A DNA stretch of 64,000 nucleotides from Ktedonobacter robiniae (GTDB taxonomy: Bacteria > Chloroflexota > Ktedonobacteria > Ktedonobacterales > Ktedonobacteraceae): contig NZ_BNJG01000001.1 of the NCBI RefSeq assembly GCF_016587375.1, positions 1,302,001-1,366,000 of the forward strand. Direction: 5' to 3'. Positions 1-7,844 of this stretch are shown in pieces. Positions within the stretch are counted from its first letter, which is position 1; each line of letters opens with the position of its first letter. The translations under genes and the position numbers were made by a program. The notes beneath the pieces are model-generated. The model was given only the letters and a program-made list of their open reading frames with translations. It was not told where the DNA came from and ran no database searches.

Positions 1-8
1 GCGACTAT

Positions 9-824
9 TCAGGCCCTATAAGCGCGTCTATCTTCTGTTTTAGTTTCTTTGTGAGTGTACTTTTGTATAAAGGCCAGCGAGCGCTCCTCTACCTCTTGCC
101 GGTCATGGTCTTTCATCACGAGATGGTATGAGCGTTTGAGGACCACGAGTTGCTTCTCAGGTGAACCCAGAAGGCGATAAATTTCGTGTCCATCGCGGAC
201 TGGCACTACATGGTCACGTTGGGCCGCGATAACCAGGGCTGGCATGGTAATACACGACAGTTCTTCGCGCAACCGGGGCAGATAGAGCAGCATGCTCTCA
301 ACCGGGGCCATCGGGGTCCAGCGATAGACATTACGAGTATAGCGCTTACGGGCTTGTGCATCACGAAGATCCTCTCTCAACGTGGGTAAGAAAGGAGTCA
401 ACTGCCTGACCATGCGAATCGCGGGCAGCATCCAGGGACGCATATAGAGCGGAGCGCACATCGCGATCACGCCGGATACCTCTTCATGAACGGCGATATG
501 CAGGCATAGCGCGCCACCCAGCGAGTGGCCAACCAGGAAGACCTGGTCGCAGTGGAGTTTAAAGGCTCGTACCGCCTGTTGCAAGGCTGAGGCCCAGTCA
601 TGCCAGCCAATCGTCAACATATCCTGTACCTGTGTGCCATGACCCGGCAAGAGAATATTCTCGACGCGCATCCCCTGAGCCAGAAAGAGCTGTTCAAGCT
701 CTTCCATATCGCTGCGATTCCCATTCAGCCCATGGACCAGTACTACGCCGACGCGCGCACGCTCCGGCCCTTTGATCGTCACTTCACCCGCACCCTGCTG
801 ATCTCGAAACTCCGCATGCTCCAT
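9..824 (-). CDS. alpha/beta hydrolase, Est30/monoacylglycerol lipase-like
   Basis: The 271-residue protein is a probable cytoplasmic carboxylesterase or lipase that hydrolyses small esters. It has the oxyanion strand VLVHGLNGN (about residues 28-36), the nucleophile elbow GHSLGG with Ser101, a likely acid in QRDHVVP (Asp204) and a C-terminal histidine in SYHLV (His234), so the Ser-Asp-His triad appears complete. Length and motif spacing match the Est30 type of hydrolase. No signal peptide is visible. The start follows GAGGCAAGG at a sensible distance. It stands alone, reading away from the cystathionine enzyme. The natural substrate cannot be told from sequence. Confidence 0.85.
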   Translation of the reverse strand: MEHAEFRDQQGAGEVTIKGPERARVGVVLVHGLNGNRSDMEELEQLFLAQGMRVENILLPGHGTQVQDMLTIGWHDWASALQQAVRAFKLHCDQVFLVGHSLGGALCLHIAVHEEVSGVIAMCAPLYMRPWMLPAIRMVRQLTPFLPTLREDLRDAQARKRYTRNVYRWTPMAPVESMLLYLPRLREELSCITMPALVIAAQRDHVVPVRDGHEIYRLLGSPEKQLVVLKRSYHLVMKDHDRQEVEERSLAFIQKYTHKETKTEDRRAYRA

Positions 825-983
825 GACCTTGCCTCGCGTTTCCTCGCTAGTTCACCACACTCTCTTCTTAATACGTTCTACGATGCTCCCTGGACACTTT
901 TCCTATCCTAAACTCCGTACTTTTAGCTGAACGGGAATAATTTGTGAGTTATGCACCTTCTCAATAATAGAGATACTACTTAT

Positions 984-1037
984 CTGAAAACCCTGAGCGC
1001 GAAGCGCTAGACACGCCAGTGGCGTTGGGTTTCGGAA
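984..1037. repeat. dispersed palindromic repeat, family C copy 1
   Basis: The outer arms CTGAAAACCC and GGGTTTCGG enclose two small hairpins, GCGC-GAA-GCGC and CGCC-AGT-GGCG. The same order of blocks (CTGAGCGCG, AAGCGCTAG, CACG..GTGGCG) recurs at 2713-2783 and, on the other strand, at 53809-53860. Confidence 0.7.
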
Positions 1038-1134
1038 TAAGATCTAGAGAAGAAAAAAGAGGGGCGATAGTGTACGCTTTACTCCTATTTTCTCCTGCTT
1101 TTAACGCTGTACCCATTTACGTGGATAGTACTCA

Positions 1135-1163
1135 TTGTCTTCACAAGAGGATAGTGCTATAGT
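1135..1163 (+). promoter_or_regulatory. putative sigma-70-type promoter
   Basis: TTGTCT at 1135-1140 and TATAGT at 1158-1163 are separated by 17 bp and lie about 60 bp before the cystathionine enzyme start. This is a sequence match only. Confidence 0.45.
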
Positions 1164-1220
1164 CTTGTCCATATTACCTATATCTTAATTCATGAAGAAA
1201 GAGTCGAAAGGGACTTGACG

Positions 1221-2357
1221 ATGGAGTTCGCTACCAAGGCCATTCACGCCGGACAGGAGCCAGATCCAACTACCGGCGCGATCATGACGCCAATTTATCA
1301 GACTTCAACCTATGCCCAGAGTGGCATGGGTGAACATAAAGGTTATGAATACGCTCGTACCGGAAATCCAACGCGCACCGCGCTTGAGGCCTGCCTTGCC
1401 GCGCTCGAAAATGGGCGCTATGGCCTGGCCTTCGCCTCTGGACTCGCCGCCGAAAGCGCCGCCTTGAGCTTGCTGAGCGCGGGCGATCATATTGTCTCGT
1501 GCGACGATCTCTATGGCGGCACCTACCGTATATTTGATCGCATCATGAGCCGCTATAACGTTGAGACCTCGTATGTCACGGCCAATCGTGTCGAGGCGTA
1601 TGAGCAGGCAATTCGCCCCAACACCAAAATCATCTGGCTAGAGACGCCTACCAATCCGCTGCTCAGCCTGGTTGACATCCGCGCAGTCGCCGAGGTCGCG
1701 CACCGCCATAATGTGTTGCTCGTCGTCGACAATACCTTCTCCAGCCCCTACTTCCAGCGCCCACTCGACCTGGGAGCCGATATCGTCCTGCACAGCACAA
1801 CCAAGTATATCAATGGCCATAGCGACGTCATCGGCGGGGCCTTGATCATGAATGACCAGAGCGTCTACGAGGCCATTAAATTCCATCAGAACGCCGCTGG
1901 AGCGGTTCCTGGCCCCTTCGACGTCTGGCTGACCCTGCGCGGCATCAAGACACTCGCGGTACGTATGCGCCAGCATGAAGAGAACGCGCGCGTCGTCGCC
2001 AACTTCCTGTCTGAGCATAAGCGTGTTGAGAAGGTCTACTATCCCGGCCTCGCCTCGCATCCAGATCACGAACTGGCCCGGCGGCAGATGAGTGGCTTTG
2101 GCGGCATGGTCTCCTTCCAGTTCAAGGGAACCCTGAGCGATGTCGATACCGTTGTACGCCGCTTGCGCGTCTTTACCTTCGCCGAGAGTCTCGGGGGCAT
2201 CGAGTCACTGGTCTGCCATCCCACTAGCATGACGCATGGCTCAATCCCTAGGGAGATCCGCGAGGCCCGCGGCCTGAACGATACCCTCCTGCGCCTCTCG
2301 GTAGGCATTGAGGACATCTCGGATATCCTGCGTGATCTCGAACAGGCGCTCGCCTAA
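1221..2357 (+). CDS. cystathionine gamma-synthase / gamma-lyase family PLP enzyme
   Basis: A 378-residue Cys/Met-metabolism PLP enzyme of transsulfuration, making or cleaving cystathionine. Visible signatures are YEYARTGNPTR (43-53), the cofactor-binding Asp in VVDNTFSSPY (Asp170) and the Schiff-base lysine in HSTTKYINGHSD (Lys195). The C-terminal SVGIED block is also typical. Length is normal for MetB/MetC/CGL. ATG 1221 is preferred to an in-frame TTG at 1215 because AAAGGGA lies seven bases before it. It is monocistronic and far from the metXY operon at 50.8-53.3 kb. Synthase and lyase activities cannot be separated by eye, so no symbol is given. Confidence 0.88.
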   Translation: MEFATKAIHAGQEPDPTTGAIMTPIYQTSTYAQSGMGEHKGYEYARTGNPTRTALEACLAALENGRYGLAFASGLAAESAALSLLSAGDHIVSCDDLYGGTYRIFDRIMSRYNVETSYVTANRVEAYEQAIRPNTKIIWLETPTNPLLSLVDIRAVAEVAHRHNVLLVVDNTFSSPYFQRPLDLGADIVLHSTTKYINGHSDVIGGALIMNDQSVYEAIKFHQNAAGAVPGPFDVWLTLRGIKTLAVRMRQHEENARVVANFLSEHKRVEKVYYPGLASHPDHELARRQMSGFGGMVSFQFKGTLSDVDTVVRRLRVFTFAESLGGIESLVCHPTSMTHGSIPREIREARGLNDTLLRLSVGIEDISDILRDLEQALA

Positions 2358-2378
2358 CCGCCTGACCCGCATCTTCAA

Positions 2379-2485
2379 GCTGGCATGGACTGAAGGCCTC
2401 CGCGTCATCGGTGGCTGGCAGCAGACTGATATTCCCGCGCGGAAAGGTCGCTGCGCTCGCAGTCCATGCCAGCATGGACCCTACA
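2379..2485. repeat. MITE-like inverted repeat, family B copy 1
   Basis: GCTGGCATGGACT at 2379-2391 is exactly complementary to AGTCCATGCCAGC at 2461-2473. The right arm continues into ATGGACCCTACA. Related elements occur at 37417-37504 and 47978-48046. The left outer end is decayed in this copy. There is no open frame inside, so it is non-autonomous or purely structural. Confidence 0.65.
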
Positions 2486-2590
2486 CGTTGACTTCCATTG
2501 GCTGGAAAAGGCCGAGCTTGCTCGGCCTCTACACATTAGAATCGCTGCGGCTGACCTTTTAAGAATTTTTTCAGGGCGGGGAGAGCTTGT

Positions 2591-2620
2591 TTGACAGACC
2601 TTCGGCACTTCTGCTATAAT
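2591..2620 (+). promoter_or_regulatory. consensus sigma-70-type promoter for rpsT
   Basis: TTGACA (2591-2596) and TATAAT (2615-2620) are both perfect consensus hexamers, spaced 18 bp apart. Transcription would start near 2627, about 200 bp before rpsT. It probably also serves rplS and rnhB. Confidence 0.75.
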
Positions 2621-2638
2621 CTACGCGCACTTACCCAA

Positions 2639-2664
2639 TCCGACACAGGTGTCGGATCTTTTTT
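2639..2664 (+). terminator. leader terminator / attenuator upstream of rpsT
   Basis: CCGACAC-AG-GTGTCGG is followed by six T residues, giving a compact intrinsic terminator only about 15-35 bases after the predicted start site. Because rpsT lies downstream, this should act as an attenuator, or it defines a very short RNA. It is unusual in being so close to the promoter. Confidence 0.65.
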
Positions 2665-2712
2665 GTGCAAGTCTCTTTTTCGTACCCTTGGGGTACTCTT
2701 CTAAGTGCCTAT

Positions 2713-2783
2713 GAGGAAAACTGAGCGCGTAAGCGCTAGCCACGAGAGTGGCGCTACGCCCCCAAATGGGGTTTGTTTTCCGC
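2713..2783. repeat. dispersed palindromic repeat, family C copy 2
   Basis: The outer arms GGAAAAC and GTTTTCC flank CTGAGCGCG, AAGCGCTAG, CCAC-GAGA-GTGG and a small CCCC-AAAT-GGGG hairpin. It is homologous in block order to 984-1037 and lies in the untranslated leader of rpsT. Confidence 0.7.
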
Positions 2784-2834
2784 ATATGAAGTAAGTTCGA
2801 AGAGGCAATCTTTCGGGGAGGAAGTTTACTTAAC

Positions 2835-3116
2835 ATGCCAAATAATGCATCTGCGGAAAAGCGCATGCGCCAGGAACAGAAGCGCCGCGCACACAACCGC
2901 AGCGTCAAATCCAAGGTGAGATCCACCATCACAAAGGCACGCACATCCATCGCCACCGATAGCGTCGCCTTTGATGCCAGCGAGGCTGCCGTTCGCGCCG
3001 CTATCAGCGAGCTAGACCGCGCCGCCAAGAAAGGCGTCATTCACAAAAACAATGCTTCTCGCCGCAAATCGCGCTTGATGAAGCAGCTCAACACAACTAA
3101 AGTCTCTGAGAAGTAA
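2835..3116 (+). CDS. rpsT: 30S ribosomal protein S20 (bS20)
   Basis: The 93-residue, highly basic protein binds 16S rRNA in the small subunit. The N-terminal pattern SAEKRMRQEQKRRAHNRSVKS and the C-terminal KKGVIHKNNASRRKSRL are characteristic of bS20, with alanine-rich helices between them. GGGGAGGAAG precedes the ATG by about ten bases. It is followed 72 bp later by rplS. The long leader with a promoter-proximal terminator suggests attenuation. A family C palindrome also sits in this leader. Confidence 0.96.
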   Translation: MPNNASAEKRMRQEQKRRAHNRSVKSKVRSTITKARTSIATDSVAFDASEAAVRAAISELDRAAKKGVIHKNNASRRKSRLMKQLNTTKVSEK

Positions 3117-3188
3117 TTTTTGCGCCCATTGCTCTGCCATCTTGCTGTTCACAATCGATGAGCACTGAGCGCACCAGGAGGTATTAGG

Positions 3189-3641
3189 ATGGCCGACAAT
3201 AAAGTCGTAACGAAGCCAGCAGGGCGGGCGCTACTGGCCGCTGTCGAAAGTGCTCAGTTACGCAAAGATGTTCCTGAAATAAAGTCTGGCGATACCGTCC
3301 GTCTGCAAGTCAAAGTTGTTGAAGGTAACCGCGAACGCCTTCAGCCGTTCGAAGGCGTCGTCATGCGCCTGCGCGGCAACAGCGTCAACCGTAACTTCAC
3401 CGTCCGCCGTATTACCAATGGCGTCGGTGTTGAGCGCACCTTCCTTCTCCATTCTCCCCGTGTAGAGAAGATTGAGGTTCTGCGCCACGCTCGCGTTCGC
3501 CGCAAGCAGCTCTACTTCCTGCGTGGTCTAACCGGCAAGGCTGCTCGTCTGAAGGAGATCCGTCCTATGACCAGCAAGCAGGCCGCTGAGAAGGCCGCGA
3601 AGGCTGAGGCTCGCGCAGCAGCCGCTCATGCAGAAGACTAA
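3189..3641 (+). CDS. rplS: 50S ribosomal protein L19 (bL19)
   Basis: The 150-residue protein sits at the interface between the 30S and 50S subunits. Diagnostic blocks are [28 protein letters not shown], the [22 protein letters not shown] core and [20 protein letters not shown]. An Ala/Lys/Glu-rich tail of about 25 residues after the core makes it longer than the usual 115-120 residues. AGGAGG at 3177-3182 sets the start. Its last 14 bp overlap the start of rnhB, so the two are co-transcribed and possibly translationally coupled. Confidence 0.97.
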   Translation: MADNKVVTKPAGRALLAAVESAQLRKDVPEIKSGDTVRLQVKVVEGNRERLQPFEGVVMRLRGNSVNRNFTVRRITNGVGVERTFLLHSPRVEKIEVLRHARVRRKQLYFLRGLTGKAARLKEIRPMTSKQAAEKAAKAEARAAAAHAED

Positions 3642-4299
3642 AAAATCTTCGCCAACACTCACAGAAGAAATGGCCCTGTTTGAACAGGGCTATTGCTTTA
3701 TTGCCGGGCTTGATGAGGCAGGACGGGGCTGCCTGGCAGGCCCAGTGGTGGCCGCAGCCGTCATTCTGCCTCTTGAGTCCGATCCAACGCCTGTCCTGGC
3801 TCGTTTCGCCGGTGTCAATGACTCCAAACAGCTAAATGAGGCTGCACGCGAGCGCCTCTATGATGTGATTATGGAGCACGCCCTAGCCGTTGGCGTTGGT
3901 ATTGGCTCGGTTGAGCTGATCGATCAGCGCAATATCCTCCAGGCAACGCTCCAGTCTATGCGCATGGCACTCACACAACTGACGCCCTCTGCCCAGGCCC
4001 TGCTCCTGGATGCCGTCAAACTCCGTGACATCCCACTTCCACAACTCTCGCTCACCAAGGGCGATTCACGCTGCCTCTCCATTGCCGCCGCCTCGATCAT
4101 CGCCAAGGTGACACGAGATCGCTTGATGCACCAACTCCACGAGGAATTTCCCCACTATGGCTTTAAACAACACAAAGGCTATGGCACGCCGGAACACCTC
4201 GACGCGCTCAAACAATTTGGCGTGACCCCCCACCACCGCCGCAGCTTCTCCCCTATTCGCGAGATGCTCTTTGGCCTCTTCCCAGATACAGCCTTCTAA
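3628..4299 (+). CDS. rnhB: ribonuclease HII
   Basis: This 223-residue endonuclease cleaves RNA in RNA-DNA hybrids and removes misincorporated ribonucleotides. The active-site motif GLDEAGRG gives Asp29 and Glu30. Further metal ligands are Asp128 (LLLDAVKL) and Asp164 ([10 protein letters not shown]). The substrate-recognition GRG loop and the late HKGYGTPEH block are also present. All four acidic residues are intact. It overlaps rplS by 14 bp, the common bL19-RNase HII gene order. Confidence 0.95.
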   Translation: MQKTKKSSPTLTEEMALFEQGYCFIAGLDEAGRGCLAGPVVAAAVILPLESDPTPVLARFAGVNDSKQLNEAARERLYDVIMEHALAVGVGIGSVELIDQRNILQATLQSMRMALTQLTPSAQALLLDAVKLRDIPLPQLSLTKGDSRCLSIAAASIIAKVTRDRLMHQLHEEFPHYGFKQHKGYGTPEHLDALKQFGVTPHHRRSFSPIREMLFGLFPDTAF

Positions 4300-4358
4300 A
4301 CATGTTTATCATATGCTTATCCAATATATACAACTTTTTTGATAGCAAGCGCTTTTAC

Positions 4359-4388
4359 TTGACTTTCAAGCGCCGTGCACTTTACACT
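4359..4388 (+). promoter_or_regulatory. putative promoter of the first C39-like gene
   Basis: TTGACT (4359-4364) and TACACT (4383-4388) are spaced 18 bp apart. The second C39-like gene has the same two hexamers at 5887-5915 with a 17-bp spacer, which suggests a duplicated promoter. Confidence 0.5.
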
Positions 4389-4525
4389 TATTTATGAAAG
4401 GAAACGATCATTTCTATTGTTTCCCTCCCCCTTCTTGCTAGCAGGATCGAAAAGCAGACGTACCGATTTTCAATGCCCTGTCATCAGCCTACTGTTGTCT
4501 TCTACATTTAGAAGGAGAGGCGACG

Positions 4526-5803
4526 ATGGAGACCTCGGCTCAGACAAACTACCAAGCAAGTACAGGTCAGTTTCATGAACTATGGCAACTGAGTGGCGCA
4601 CATGACTTTTCCTCCTGGATCTTTAATAGCACCGCTCTGGCAAACGATGGAACAGTTCTACTAACGCCCGGAGGAGGGAACCAGCATTGTTACTCCGCCT
4701 ATATCGATGGCGGCAGTGTGAGCTATGATAGCAATACGCAGCTCTGCGTTGGGCGCGATCCCTTTGGCCTGGGACAATATAACCAGCAGAACTACTACAA
4801 TGGTGGGCAGTTCTACTATGGCGCGCTGGTCTCACCCATTCATCAGACCTCACGATCCATCAATAGCCTGGTCGCTTCCTGGAACGCAACCACGCCCGCG
4901 GGCACCTGGATACAGACGCATGTCCGTGTGCAGATTAACGGGGCCTGGACGCGCTGGTTTAAGCTTCCTATCTGGGCCAGCGATTTGAGCACGGTCCAGC
5001 GTCACAGCATTGATGGGCAGGATGATCCCTTTGGCACTGTCGATACCGACACCTTCAGGACGAAAGGACAGCTTGCCACCGCGTATCAGCTCGCGGTCAC
5101 GCTTTTTAGTACCACACCCAACACTACCCCTATCCTGTACCGCGTAGCAGCCATCGCCTCGTATGAGACGGATCCACAGCATACACCTCAGATCTCACCC
5201 GATAAGAGTGTGTGGGGGCGCAACCTGGGCGTCCCACAGCGCTCACAGATGCTCGCAGAGTACCAGGGACAGGGCTATGGTGGCGGCGGCGAGGTCTGGT
5301 GTAGTCCTACCTCGACCAGCATGGTTATGGCCTACTGGTCCAGTATTCTCAACCGGCCAGAACTGACGCTTACCGTTCCTGCTACGGCACAGGCGACCTA
5401 TGACTTTACCTACCAGGGCACGGGCAACTGGCCCTTTAATACAGCCCACGCAGGAGCTCATGGCCTGCACGCCTTTATCACACGCATGTACTCCATGAGC
5501 CAGGTCGAGCAGTGGATTAAAGTCGGCGTGCCCGTCATCATTAGCATAGGTTTTCAGAATGGGCAGCTCCCTAATGCGCCGATTCCCAGCACCGATGGAC
5601 ATATCATCGTCGTGCGTGGTTTCGCTGCCAATGGCGACGTGATCACCAACGATCCCGCGGGCGCGTCCAACGATAGAGTACAGATTACCTATAACCGGCA
5701 GGCCTTACAGAACGCCTGGCTCCGTTCCTCCCATGGCACAGCCTATATCGTCATGCCAGAGAACTGGCAGATGCCCACGGCCAATCGTCTAACCAACTGG
5801 TAA
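4526..5803 (+). CDS. C39-like peptidase family protein without signal peptide
   Basis: The 425-residue protein has an N-terminal beta-rich region (about 15-215) and a C-terminal Peptidase_C39_2-like papain fold. Candidate catalytic residues are Cys259 in GGGEVWCSPTSTSMV, His359 in TDGHIIVV and Asn375/Asp376 in ITNDPAG. AAGGAG about nine bases upstream supports ATG 4526. It is a close paralogue of the next gene but lacks the signal peptide of that protein, and no in-frame upstream secretion signal was found. It may be retained in the cell, or the N-terminus may have been lost. The substrate is unknown. Confidence 0.8.
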   Translation: METSAQTNYQASTGQFHELWQLSGAHDFSSWIFNSTALANDGTVLLTPGGGNQHCYSAYIDGGSVSYDSNTQLCVGRDPFGLGQYNQQNYYNGGQFYYGALVSPIHQTSRSINSLVASWNATTPAGTWIQTHVRVQINGAWTRWFKLPIWASDLSTVQRHSIDGQDDPFGTVDTDTFRTKGQLATAYQLAVTLFSTTPNTTPILYRVAAIASYETDPQHTPQISPDKSVWGRNLGVPQRSQMLAEYQGQGYGGGGEVWCSPTSTSMVMAYWSSILNRPELTLTVPATAQATYDFTYQGTGNWPFNTAHAGAHGLHAFITRMYSMSQVEQWIKVGVPVIISIGFQNGQLPNAPIPSTDGHIIVVRGFAANGDVITNDPAGASNDRVQITYNRQALQNAWLRSSHGTAYIVMPENWQMPTANRLTNW

Positions 5804-5813
5804 GAAAATAGTA

Positions 5814-5864
5814 GAGAGAGTGGTATGGTGTGCGGTCTTCACTTGCACATCATGCCACTCTCTT
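5814..5864. terminator. hairpin terminator after the first C39-like gene
   Basis: GAGAGTGGTATG-type and CATGCCACTCTC-type arms form an imperfect stem of about 18 bp directly after the stop codon at 5803. No T-run is obvious. It belongs to the set of long 3' hairpins in this window. Confidence 0.55.
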
Positions 5865-5886
5865 ATCCATGCATAAATTCTTGCAC

Positions 5887-5915
5887 TTGACTTTATCGAC
5901 CTTTCTTCCTACACT
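5887..5915 (+). promoter_or_regulatory. putative promoter of the second C39-like gene
   Basis: TTGACT (5887-5892) and TACACT (5910-5915) have a 17-bp spacer. Both hexamers are identical to those of the paralogue upstream, while the surrounding sequence differs. Confidence 0.5.
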
Positions 5916-6019
5916 TTAGGGTAAGTGAAGTTAATATGGCAACCTTCCCTTTCTTCTAGACATACATCTTTCACTTACCCCTTTACATATTGTTACTATT
6001 TTTTGAAGAAAGGTTCTCA

Positions 6020-7390
6020 ATGAAGCTATTTCACACTCAGGGGAAGCGCGGCAGTATCTTGCGCTTCTCCCTTAGCGCGCTCCTGGCCCTACTCTGCCTC
6101 TCACTGCTCGCGGGACAATCGGTCCAGGCAGCCACGCGAGCTGATACGCCCGCGCAGTATGATGAGTTCTGGCAGCAGGATTCGCATCACGACTTTGCGG
6201 CCTGGTCTCTCAATGGTGTCCAGGTAACGCCGTTTGGACACCTCAAGCTTGATTCAGAGAAAAAGCTGACCTGCTCATCTGACGCTATTGATAGTGGGAC
6301 AGCATCCTTCGCGGCCTCGGTTGGCCTATGCGCGGGACAAGACCCCTACGCGCCTGGGGTCTATAGCCCCGATTACAACTACTACAATGCCGGCTCCTTC
6401 TATTTCGGGACGATTCTCTCGCCCGTGCATACGACCAAACAACCCTTCACCACATCCGTCGCCTCCTGGAATGCTGAGACGCCCGCTGGCACCTGGATTG
6501 AGACCCATATTCGCGTGCTAGAGAATGGCACCTGGACACACTGGTATGATCTCCCGATCTGGGCCAATGATTTCAGCACCATCAAGCGCCACAGCATCGA
6601 TGGGCAGTATGATGATGGTGGTAGTATCGCGACCGATACCTTCTTTACGGGAGACACGCCCGCGACCGCCTATCAACTCAGCCTGACCCTGTTTACAACC
6701 TCACCCACAGTGACACCTGATATTCGACGCGTCACGGCCTTCGCCTCCTACGATTCAGATCCAGCGCATACACCGCAGGTCGCGCCCGATCAGCATATTT
6801 GGGGCAGGAGCCTGAATGTGCCTCAGCGCTCGCAGATGCTGCCTGAGTACAACGGCCTCGGCTATGGTGGCGGCGGCGAGGTCTGGTGCAGCCCTACTTC
6901 GACCAGCATGGTCATGGCCTACTGGTCCAACCTGCTCCATTACCCAAAATTGACACAGACCGTTCCCGACGCGGCCCGCGATACCTATGACTTCACATAC
7001 GAAGGCACGGGCAACTGGCCCTTTAATACGGGTTACTCTGGTAGCTATGGCCTGCGCTCCTTTGTTACTCGTATGTACTCGCTTAGTCAGATCGAGCAGT
7101 GGATTAAGTTTGGCGTACCCATCGTCGTCAGTCTCGCTTATAAGAAAGGCGAGCTACCTGGTACGCCTATCCCCTCCTCTGGTGGGCACCTGCTCGTCGT
7201 CAAGGGCTTTACGGCCAGTGGTGATGTCATTACCAATGATCCAGCCGCCGCCAGCGACGACGCCGTCCAGATTGTCTATCCACGCCAGGCCTTCCAGAAT
7301 GTCTGGCTGAAGTACTCAAATGGTACAACCTATGTAATCTATCCAGAGCTCTGGCCCACTCCCCAGAAAGACCGCCTCTCAAGCTGGTAG
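6020..7390 (+). CDS. secreted C39-like peptidase family protein
   Basis: This 456-residue paralogue of the preceding protein starts with a Sec-type signal peptide: a basic start (MKLFHTQGKRG), a Leu-rich core, and cleavage likely after VQA near residue 37. The mature part has the same beta-rich region followed by a C39-like domain with Cys290 (GGGEVWCSP), His390 (SGGHLLVV) and an ITNDPA motif. ATG 6020 is preceded by GAAGAAAGG; an in-frame TTG at 5990 has no such support. The pair is a tandem duplication. A role in extracellular proteolysis is inferred from the fold and the signal peptide only. Confidence 0.85.
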   Translation: MKLFHTQGKRGSILRFSLSALLALLCLSLLAGQSVQAATRADTPAQYDEFWQQDSHHDFAAWSLNGVQVTPFGHLKLDSEKKLTCSSDAIDSGTASFAASVGLCAGQDPYAPGVYSPDYNYYNAGSFYFGTILSPVHTTKQPFTTSVASWNAETPAGTWIETHIRVLENGTWTHWYDLPIWANDFSTIKRHSIDGQYDDGGSIATDTFFTGDTPATAYQLSLTLFTTSPTVTPDIRRVTAFASYDSDPAHTPQVAPDQHIWGRSLNVPQRSQMLPEYNGLGYGGGGEVWCSPTSTSMVMAYWSNLLHYPKLTQTVPDAARDTYDFTYEGTGNWPFNTGYSGSYGLRSFVTRMYSLSQIEQWIKFGVPIVVSLAYKKGELPGTPIPSSGGHLLVVKGFTASGDVITNDPAAASDDAVQIVYPRQAFQNVWLKYSNGTTYVIYPELWPTPQKDRLSSW

Positions 7391-7392
7391 AG

Positions 7393-7456
7393 AGAAGAAT
7401 AAAAGAAGAAGCTGCTGGTGGCCGAGAGCCGCCAGCAGCTTCTTCTTTTATTCTTG
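7393..7456. terminator. long hairpin terminator
   Basis: An almost perfect inverted repeat with about 26-bp arms (AGAATAAAAGAAGAAGCTGC and its complement) lies directly after the second C39-like gene. The right arm is T-rich, which fits intrinsic termination on the + strand. Confidence 0.75.
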
Positions 7457-7844
7457 CTATGAGCACGTAGTCTATGGTATGCTTATAGAAGAAATCCAAT
7501 AGAAAGAGGCCAGCGCTGATGACAACAACAAAGCATGTTCAGCATGATACCCCCAAGGGGCATGGCTCTCCAAAGAGCGATCTTCCTGGCGCACCTCGGG
7601 CCTCGCATTACATCTTCTAGAAATCAAAGCGACGCTGCTCATTTCTCTTCTAAGTAAGTCACGAGGCCGCAAGAACGCGCCACCGGGCCACTCGCTCTCG
7701 TGAGAGGTCCTATCGCCACTTTGTGCCTCTGATGCCCTTCTATGTGCTGTCTTCCTCTGTCTTATGACGTTGCAGACATCTACCCCAGGGAATATGAGGC
7801 CAACCTACAACATCCAACGCGTCTATAGGAAAGGATGTAGCTTC
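7457..7844. other. leader region before the ABC exporter
   Basis: Nothing firm is seen here apart from a possible 33-codon frame (7519-7620, listed separately). CGACGCTGCT near 7629 resembles one end of the family A palindromes but has no partner arm. Confidence 0.4.
7519..7620 (+). CDS. possible small ORF upstream of the ABC exporter
   Basis: An ATG preceded by AAAGAGG opens 33 codons (MTTTKHVQHDTPKGHG...) rich in His, Pro, Gly and Ser, without cysteine. It lies just upstream of a two-gene ABC exporter. No family is recognised. It could be chance, and the placement alone does not show that it is exported. Confidence 0.2.
   Translation: MTTTKHVQHDTPKGHGSPKSDLPGAPRASHYIF

Larger units (their letters stand above)
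825..1220. other. intergenic region with a dispersed palindrome and a promoter
   Basis: No gene is seen between the two divergent genes. The stretch holds a palindromic repeat (984-1037) and a promoter-like pair facing right (1135-1163), both listed separately. The remainder is AT-rich leader sequence. Confidence 0.6.
2358..2834. other. rpsT upstream region: two repeats, promoter and attenuator
   Basis: No coding gene is supported. In order the region holds a family B inverted repeat (2379-2485), a consensus promoter (2591-2620), a short terminator hairpin (2639-2664), a family C palindrome (2713-2783) and the rpsT ribosome-binding site near 2815-2821. Each is described separately. Confidence 0.7.

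Noticed and set aside
4375..4578. Frame upstream of the first C39-like gene as a possible lost signal peptide
   Set aside because: It is in another frame, begins with GTG inside the promoter region, and its sequence is not a clear secretion signal.
7627..7640. CGACGCTGCT as a fourth family A palindrome
   Set aside because: Only about ten bases match and no complementary arm lies nearby.
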